DNA of 64,000 nucleotides from Clostridium sp. AM34-11AC (GTDB taxonomy: Bacteria; Bacillota; Clostridia; Lachnospirales; Lachnospiraceae). Below are positions 58,757-64,000 of the stretch, in pieces. Position 1 is the stretch's first letter; each line of letters begins with the position of its first letter. Under the pieces are notes generated by a model. That model saw only the letters and a list, made by a program, of their open reading frames with translations. It did not search any database and was not told where the DNA came from. Made by a program: the position numbers and the translations under genes. The DNA lies in assembly GCF_003435375.1 (NCBI RefSeq), contig NZ_QWGL01000012.1, forward strand, positions 32,729-96,728. Direction: 5' to 3'.

Positions 58757-60961
58757 TTAATTCTCGCTCTCGATCGGAATAAACACTCTTGCAGTCTCCT
58801 CCTGCTCATGTTTCTTCCGCTCGTTCTTCGCCGCAGCCACAGCCATCTCGCAGAGTGCCATCTGGGATCCCACTGGGAGTTTTCCGCGGCGGTCCGGCTT
58901 CTCGTATGTTCCGTCCGGCTGTAAGACATGGGCTTTTAAGTTGTCCTCAAGCTCCAGCTCCATGTACTTCCGGATCCTGTCTTTCAACTCTTCCCTCAGT
59001 ACCGGGAACAGGATCTCCACGCGGCGGTCCAGATTTCTCGGCATCCAGTCGGCGCTTCCCATGTAGATCTCTTCGCTTCCGTCATTCTCGAAGATAAAGA
59101 TCCGCGCGTGTTCCAGAAATTCCCCGACGATGGAGCGGACTTCAATATTCTCGGAAAGTCCCGGAATTCCTGCCTTCAGACAGCAGATTCCACGGACCAC
59201 CAGATGGATCTTAACACCAGCGCAGGACGCCTCATATAAGGCCGCGATGATCTCTTTATCACAGAGAGAGTTCATCTTTGCAATAATGGAAGCCGGCTTT
59301 CCTGCCCGGGCATTCTTCGTCTCACGCTCAATGAGACGCAGGAATTTTGTTCTCAGCCACAGCGGTGCCACGGAGAGCATATTCCAGTTCAAGGGTTCCG
59401 AATAACCGGAAAGCATGTTGAAGACTGCTGTGGCATCCTCACCGATCAGCGGATGACATGTCATGATTCCGCAGTCCGTATAGAGCTTTGCGGTGGAATC
59501 GTTGTAGTTACCGGTTCCGAGGTGAACATATCTGCGGATGCCATCCTCCTCTCTCCGGACCACGAGGGTGATTTTCGAGTGGGTCTTTAAGCCCACAAGG
59601 CCATAGATCACATGGCAGCCTGCTTTCTCAAGTTTCTTCGCCCAGATGATGTTGTTCTCCTCATCAAATCTGGCTTTCAGCTCCACAAGTACCGATACCT
59701 GTTTTCCGTTCTCCGCCGCTGCCGCCAGAGCCGCGATGATCGGGGAATTTCCGCTGACACGGTAGAGGGTCTGCTTGATCGCCAGCACCTCCGGATCTCT
59801 TGCCGCGCTTCTCACAAAATCCACAACCGGATCAAAGGTCTCGTAAGGATGCATCAGGAGAATATCACCTTTCCGGATATTCGTGAAGATATCATCATCA
59901 TTCATCAGTGCCGGAACCGGCTGCGGCGTATATTTCGGTGTCTTTAAATGGTCGTATCCGTCAAGGCCGTACATCTTCATAAGGACCGTCAGATCCAGAG
60001 CGCCCGGAATCTCGAAGATGTCTTCCTCGTTGACTTCCAGCTCCCGTTTTAATACCTTGAGGAGTCTCTGGTCCGCCTTATCCTCGATCTCCAGACGGAT
60101 GACCTCGCCCCACTGCCTGCGCTTTAACTGCTTCTCGATCTCCTCGAGAAGATCCACAGCTTCCTCCTCGTCAAGGGAGAAATCGGCGTTTCTCATGATT
60201 CGGAACGGGTGGGATGTCACGATATCGTAGTTTAAGAACAGCTGCTGCATGTTCCGCTCGATGATCTCCTCCAGAAAGATCACATTCCGCGTCTCGTTGT
60301 GGTCCTCATCGGTGGTCACCGGGAGGCTTATGATCCGCGGAAGCACCGCCGGAACCTGTACCATGGCAAATTCCAGTTCCTCATCGCCGTCTTTTTTCTT
60401 CAGCAGTGCCGCGATATTTAAAGATTTATTCCGGACAAGGGGGAACGGTCTCGAGGAGTCCACCGCCATCGGGGTGAGTACTGGGTAAACCTCCTCCCTG
60501 AAATACCGGTCCACAAACTCTCCCTGTTCCGGTGTCAGGTCCTCATGGCACTCGATCAGATTTAATCCGTTATTTCTGAGTGCCGGAAGCAGGGACCGGT
60601 TGTAGGTATTATACTGCTGCACCACCAGCTCATGGGTCCGGACGCTGATCTTATCCAACTGTTCCTGAGCCGTCATTCCGGCAATATCCGGTTTTTTATA
60701 TCCGGCATGGACCATGTCCTTTAAGGAGGCCACGCGGACCATGAAAAACTCGTCCAGATTTGATGCCGTGATGCTTAAGAATTTCAGACGGTCAAAGAGT
60801 GGGTTGGTCTTATCTCTGGCTTCCTCCAGTACACGGCAGTCAAACTCCAGCCAGCTCAACTCTCGGTTTACATAATTTTTCGGATCCTGAAAATACTCAA
60901 TTCCCTGTTCTTTTCCTTTTCTGGCCTTCTGTGTATTGTCTTTTTTTTCTTCTTTTTTCAT
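58757..60961 (-). CDS. ppk1: Polyphosphate kinase 1
   Basis: A 734-residue enzyme that makes polyphosphate from ATP reversibly. It begins with the N-terminal domain YVNRELSWLEFDCRVLEEA and FLSITASNLDEFFMVRVASL; later come ELKARFDEENNIIWAKKLEKA, the autophosphorylated-His segment YVHLGTGNYND and the C-terminal MGSADWMPRNLDRRVEI. Length matches PPK1. It lies downstream of ppx, 46 bases away, so synthesis and breakdown genes are co-transcribed. Confidence 0.96.
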   Translation of the reverse strand: MKKEEKKDNTQKARKGKEQGIEYFQDPKNYVNRELSWLEFDCRVLEEARDKTNPLFDRLKFLSITASNLDEFFMVRVASLKDMVHAGYKKPDIAGMTAQEQLDKISVRTHELVVQQYNTYNRSLLPALRNNGLNLIECHEDLTPEQGEFVDRYFREEVYPVLTPMAVDSSRPFPLVRNKSLNIAALLKKKDGDEELEFAMVQVPAVLPRIISLPVTTDEDHNETRNVIFLEEIIERNMQQLFLNYDIVTSHPFRIMRNADFSLDEEEAVDLLEEIEKQLKRRQWGEVIRLEIEDKADQRLLKVLKRELEVNEEDIFEIPGALDLTVLMKMYGLDGYDHLKTPKYTPQPVPALMNDDDIFTNIRKGDILLMHPYETFDPVVDFVRSAARDPEVLAIKQTLYRVSGNSPIIAALAAAAENGKQVSVLVELKARFDEENNIIWAKKLEKAGCHVIYGLVGLKTHSKITLVVRREEDGIRRYVHLGTGNYNDSTAKLYTDCGIMTCHPLIGEDATAVFNMLSGYSEPLNWNMLSVAPLWLRTKFLRLIERETKNARAGKPASIIAKMNSLCDKEIIAALYEASCAGVKIHLVVRGICCLKAGIPGLSENIEVRSIVGEFLEHARIFIFENDGSEEIYMGSADWMPRNLDRRVEILFPVLREELKDRIRKYMELELEDNLKAHVLQPDGTYEKPDRRGKLPVGSQMALCEMAVAAAKNERKKHEQEETARVFIPIESEN

Positions 60962-61007
60962 CTTTCTTTACCGCCTCCCTGAATGCGTTGGTTCCGGTCA
61001 GACCTGA

Positions 61008-62573
61008 CTATACATACTTTTTATGGCGAAGCACCGGCCGAATTCCAAAAATCTCCTCGAAGAACGCCGCCTTCTGTTCAAAGGAAACAGACTCCAGCGT
61101 AATATCGCCGTGATAATCTGTCGTGATGATCAGGTTCTGATCCTTCACGGTCATCCGGCAGTCCGCGAGCTTCGCACTGTGTCCGCGGTCCATGGAATTC
61201 GCCAGACGCAGCATTGCTGTGAGCTTTGCGATCAGAAGCATGACCTCGTTCTGCCCGCTGAAGCTGTCCGTCACTTCATCTAATTCTGTCTCCATCCGGA
61301 CCATATTGTAATCGAAATCCCGGATATTATAGCGGACCACATTTGCGATGATCTCCCGCTCCAAATGGGAGATACCGATGATCTCCGTGGACATGATGAT
61401 GTTGTAAGCGCACTCATTGGAATTCCGGACGCTGATAAACTTTCCGCAGGCATGGATCAGCACCGCGATCTGCAAAAGCAGGCGCTCTCTCTGCCCCATT
61501 CCGTGGTATTTCCGCATTGTATCGAAGATCTGGAGCACATATTTCTCGACAGTCTCCGTGTGGCGGCTTAAGCACTGGTAGCGTTTTGCCATGGAACGGG
61601 AAGTGCTGATAATATCGTTATCAAAATTGTGCCTGAATTTTATAAGCTTCTTGTCCGCCGCGAACTCCGCCGCGATCCCGTCACAGAGCCGTACCCCGGG
61701 GATCCAGATCATTTCTGCCCCTGTCATCTCAAGAAACTTCTTATAGATCACCGCGCATGGCATAAGTAAGGAAGCGTATTCCCGGTTCACCCCGAAATGT
61801 TCCTCCATCTGCTCTTCATTCATCGTACTCAGGCGGGTGTAAAACTCTTCAAACTGCTCTCTCGTGATCCTCGAAAGCGGCTTTCCGTCTTCCTCGTACC
61901 GAAACAGATACAGGATGTTCTCACCGATCCCGATCAGATGCTTGATCTTCCGCTCCTTTAAATACATTTTTTTATAGTTCTGGAGTTCATTGTCCACCAT
62001 CTCATCAATAAGCTCCCGGTACTGTTCCATCGTCGTATCGACCTCTTCCAGAGTACCGCGGATCCTCAGAACACCTAACGGCAGATTTTCCGTATTCACC
62101 AGAAGGTTTTTATCAAACATGGATATCTGCATGCTGCCGAATCCCACGTCCACGATAGCGGTTCCCTGCTGGATATTCTCATCAAACTCGTCATCGGACA
62201 CCGCGATGGCCTTGTAGCCCAGAAATCGCTGTTCCGAGTTGCTGATAATCCGTACCTGGATCCCGGTGCGGACACGGATCTGATCCAGAACGATCCGGTT
62301 GTTTCTCGCCTCGCGCATCGCACTTGTGGCGTAGGCACGGTATTCCGTGACTTTATAGGATTTCATGATCCTTGCAAAATCCGCAAGCACATCGCAAAGC
62401 TCCTCCACCATCTCATAGCTGATCTTTCCGTTATTGTAGGTATCTTTTCCCAGCGCAGTGACGTGGCGGATCTGATCCAGTTTTCGGATCTTGTTGCGGT
62501 TTGAGATCTCATAGATCCCCATCTCCACCTCAAAGGATCCCACATCGATGGCTGCAAATGTAAGGGCTGCCAT
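61008..62573 (-). CDS. ppx: Exopolyphosphatase / pppGpp phosphohydrolase (Ppx/GppA)
   Basis: A 521-residue protein of the Ppx/GppA family with the actin-like ATPase fold (AAIDVGSFEVEMGIYEI; YATSAMREARNNRIV; AIVDVGFGSMQISMF) and a C-terminal HD-type helical domain (LLLQIAVLIHACGKFI). The phosphate-binding 'D-G-S/G-N' motif is altered (DVGSFEV). It removes terminal phosphate from polyphosphate and may convert pppGpp to ppGpp. It lies between pheA and ppk1. Confidence 0.92.
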   Translation of the reverse strand: MAALTFAAIDVGSFEVEMGIYEISNRNKIRKLDQIRHVTALGKDTYNNGKISYEMVEELCDVLADFARIMKSYKVTEYRAYATSAMREARNNRIVLDQIRVRTGIQVRIISNSEQRFLGYKAIAVSDDEFDENIQQGTAIVDVGFGSMQISMFDKNLLVNTENLPLGVLRIRGTLEEVDTTMEQYRELIDEMVDNELQNYKKMYLKERKIKHLIGIGENILYLFRYEEDGKPLSRITREQFEEFYTRLSTMNEEQMEEHFGVNREYASLLMPCAVIYKKFLEMTGAEMIWIPGVRLCDGIAAEFAADKKLIKFRHNFDNDIISTSRSMAKRYQCLSRHTETVEKYVLQIFDTMRKYHGMGQRERLLLQIAVLIHACGKFISVRNSNECAYNIIMSTEIIGISHLEREIIANVVRYNIRDFDYNMVRMETELDEVTDSFSGQNEVMLLIAKLTAMLRLANSMDRGHSAKLADCRMTVKDQNLIITTDYHGDITLESVSFEQKAAFFEEIFGIRPVLRHKKYV

Positions 62574-62664
62574 GTTTTTTCCTCCTTGCTCTGTGCGTGA
62601 CGATCACCGGACCCGTTTTGTGTCCGTCATATCGTCTGCATCAAATATCTGTTGATATAAGAAT

Positions 62665-62686
62665 CGGTCCGGATTTTCCCGGACCG
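62665..62686 (-). terminator. Hairpin between pheA and ppx
   Basis: On the reverse strand CGGTCCGG and CCGGACCG pair perfectly around six bases, ~8 bases past the pheA stop. The following sequence (ATTCTTATAT) is only partly T-rich, so termination may be incomplete. Confidence 0.5.
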
Positions 62687-62693
62687 TATCTCT

Positions 62694-63830
62694 CTAATAA
62701 TTACCTAAAATTCTCATGACGGAAGCTTCCGCAGCAAGACCGGTCAGCGCGTTTCTCACTCCCGCATCGCTTAAGTTTCCTTCGAAATCCACGAAGAACC
62801 GGTACTCGAAGCTCTTTTCCGGAATCGGTCTGGATTCGATCATCGTCATGTTGACATTGTTGAAAATGAAGTTTCCAAGGATGTTGTATAGGGAACCGCT
62901 CTTATGGGCGATCTCGAAAGCCACGCTGATCTTTCCGGCGGTCTTTGCGTACACCGGCTCTTTTCCAAGGATCAGAAATCTCGTCGTATTTCCCTTTACA
63001 TTGTTGATCTCCTCCGCGAGGATCTCCATTCCATAGAGTTCTCCCGCTGTACGGCTTGCGACAGCCGCCTGGGACGGATCCTTCTCCTCCATGACCTTCT
63101 TTGCAGCCACAGCCGTGTTTAAGACAGCGATCTGTTTCCAGTCTTTATGGACGGACAGGAAATCAGAGCTCTGGGCCAGAGCCTGGGCATGGGAGTAAAC
63201 GGTCCTGATATCGGAGAGCTCCGCTCCCGGAACGCCGAGCAGCATATGGGCAACCGGGACATAGACCTCGCCGACTATGTAATTCTTGTACTTTAAGAGC
63301 AGGTCGTAGTTGTTGATCACGAAACCGGCTGTGGAATTCTCGATGGGAAGTACCGCATAATCAGCGCGTCCCTCTTCCACCTCGCGCATCGTGTCCTCGA
63401 ACTCCGGAACATGGTAAAGATCCGCATCTTCGCCGAAATATAACTTCGCGGCGGCATGGCTGTAAGCGCCCTCGACGCCCTGGAAGACGATCTTTTTATT
63501 CTTCTTCCCGATGGTCTCCACTTCCGTAAATCCGGTGTCCATTCCCATACCGTGAGCGGATAACAGGCTGTACTGGTATCTGCGGCTGACGGACATTAAC
63601 TGGGAAAAGATCTCCTTTACCGCCTCTTTATTGAACTCACTGTGGGCCAGCTCCTGAACCGCTGCGATCTTCTGTGCCTCTCTCGCCGCATCGTAAACGG
63701 CTTTTCCTGTTCCGATCTTATATTCCGCCACATCTCCGCATACGGACATGCGCTCCTCAAACAGACGGACGATCTCTTTATCGATCACGTCCAGCTTGTC
63801 CCTGCATTCTTTTAAGTCAAGATTTTTCAT
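62694..63830 (-). CDS. pheA: Bifunctional chorismate mutase / prephenate dehydratase
   Basis: A 378-residue P-protein for phenylalanine synthesis. The N-terminal ~90 residues are an AroQ-type chorismate mutase (LDLKECRDKLDVIDKEIVRL; later YKIGTGKAVYDAAREA), the middle is the dehydratase (VFQGVEGAYSHAAA; VLPIENSTAGFV; NNVKGNTTRFLILG) and the C-terminus is an ACT domain with ESRPIPEKSFEYRFFVDFEG for feedback by phenylalanine. The start MKNLDLKE has AGAGG 10 bases upstream. No T-box or leader attenuator is seen in the 170 bases available upstream. Confidence 0.95.
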   Translation of the reverse strand: MKNLDLKECRDKLDVIDKEIVRLFEERMSVCGDVAEYKIGTGKAVYDAAREAQKIAAVQELAHSEFNKEAVKEIFSQLMSVSRRYQYSLLSAHGMGMDTGFTEVETIGKKNKKIVFQGVEGAYSHAAAKLYFGEDADLYHVPEFEDTMREVEEGRADYAVLPIENSTAGFVINNYDLLLKYKNYIVGEVYVPVAHMLLGVPGAELSDIRTVYSHAQALAQSSDFLSVHKDWKQIAVLNTAVAAKKVMEEKDPSQAAVASRTAGELYGMEILAEEINNVKGNTTRFLILGKEPVYAKTAGKISVAFEIAHKSGSLYNILGNFIFNNVNMTMIESRPIPEKSFEYRFFVDFEGNLSDAGVRNALTGLAAEASVMRILGNY

Positions 63831-64000
63831 ATATTTTATGCCTCTGCTTTCTGTCATTTCTCCCCAGGTATTTCCCAAAATTTCTTTTGCTTTTTCAGCA
63901 GATATCTCCGAAACCTTGTCCTGTCATATCATTTCAAGCCATTTTATCCGCCTGAAACCTTATCCTGAATTATTCACGGAGCAGTATCTGAACTGGTAAC

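Noticed and set aside
63831..64000. T-box or leader-peptide attenuator before pheA
   Set aside because: No T-box core sequence or terminator is seen in the 170 bases present; the region is also cut by the window edge.

Overview
The window looks like a chromosomal segment of a Gram-positive anaerobe of the Clostridia, most likely Lachnospiraceae. Pointers are strong AGGAGG-type ribosome binding sites, AddAB rather than RecBCD, PyrDB/PyrK instead of a quinone-linked dihydroorotate dehydrogenase, NfnAB, the GGGtGRT protein, a DUF6142/VanZ pair, and sigma-A promoters with 17 bp spacers. Base composition is near half GC by eye. I see no rRNA, tRNA, CRISPR array, transposase or prophage. Most of the window is ordinary housekeeping DNA; the unusual material is between genes.

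Layout. 0-3 kb: the start of a DUF3870 gene, a divergent D-glutamate cyclase-like gene and a LysR regulator. 3-7.5 kb: NudC, a MATE exporter, two Xre-type regulators and a small unknown gene with clear operators. 7.6-11.7 kb: an AGCS amino acid/cation symporter, TcdA and diaminopropionate ammonia-lyase. 11.9-15.6 kb: purE-purM-purN-purD. 16-19 kb: an M29-type aminopeptidase, DUF6142 and VanZ genes. 19-22.8 kb: pyrF-pyrK-pyrD-pyrE plus an untracked 49-residue membrane peptide. 22.9-28.2 kb: a nitroreductase-like protein, PepF, LrgAB and a double GNAT protein. 28.2-32.8 kb: a small alarmone synthetase, a D-amino acid aminotransferase, rpoN, nth and an acyl carrier protein. 33.3-35.1 kb: a NifU-like protein paired with the GGGtGRT protein. 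35.2-39.1 kb: a second MATE exporter and nfnB-nfnA. 39.6-42 kb: DHFR, an MBL-fold hydrolase and a divergent ThyX-like protein. 42.2-49.4 kb: addB-addA. 49.7-51.5 kb: an FMN_bind-like membrane protein and a solitary solute-binding lipoprotein. 51.7-56.5 kb: YitT, HflX, a TPR lipoprotein, dUTPase and a CPBP protease. 56.5-64 kb: htpG behind a perfect CIRCE element, ppk1, ppx and pheA.

How it fits together. The pur and pyr clusters make nucleotides; DHFR, dUTPase and perhaps the ThyX-like protein touch thymidylate metabolism; Ppk1, Ppx and the alarmone synthetase handle polyphosphate and (p)ppGpp; NfnAB balances NADH, NADPH and ferredoxin; HtpG, HflX and PepF serve protein quality and turnover.

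The most notable items are a dispersed family of ~133 bp palindromic repeats bounded by GTAACTGTTCAGTA/TACTGAACAGTTAC (five full or near-full copies and three remnants), a related 155 bp element, a ~128 bp near-perfect inverted repeat after the glutamate cyclase gene, a terminator-bearing leader before that gene, repeats on both sides of addBA, the NifU-like/GGGtGRT pair and the ThyX-like protein next to DHFR.
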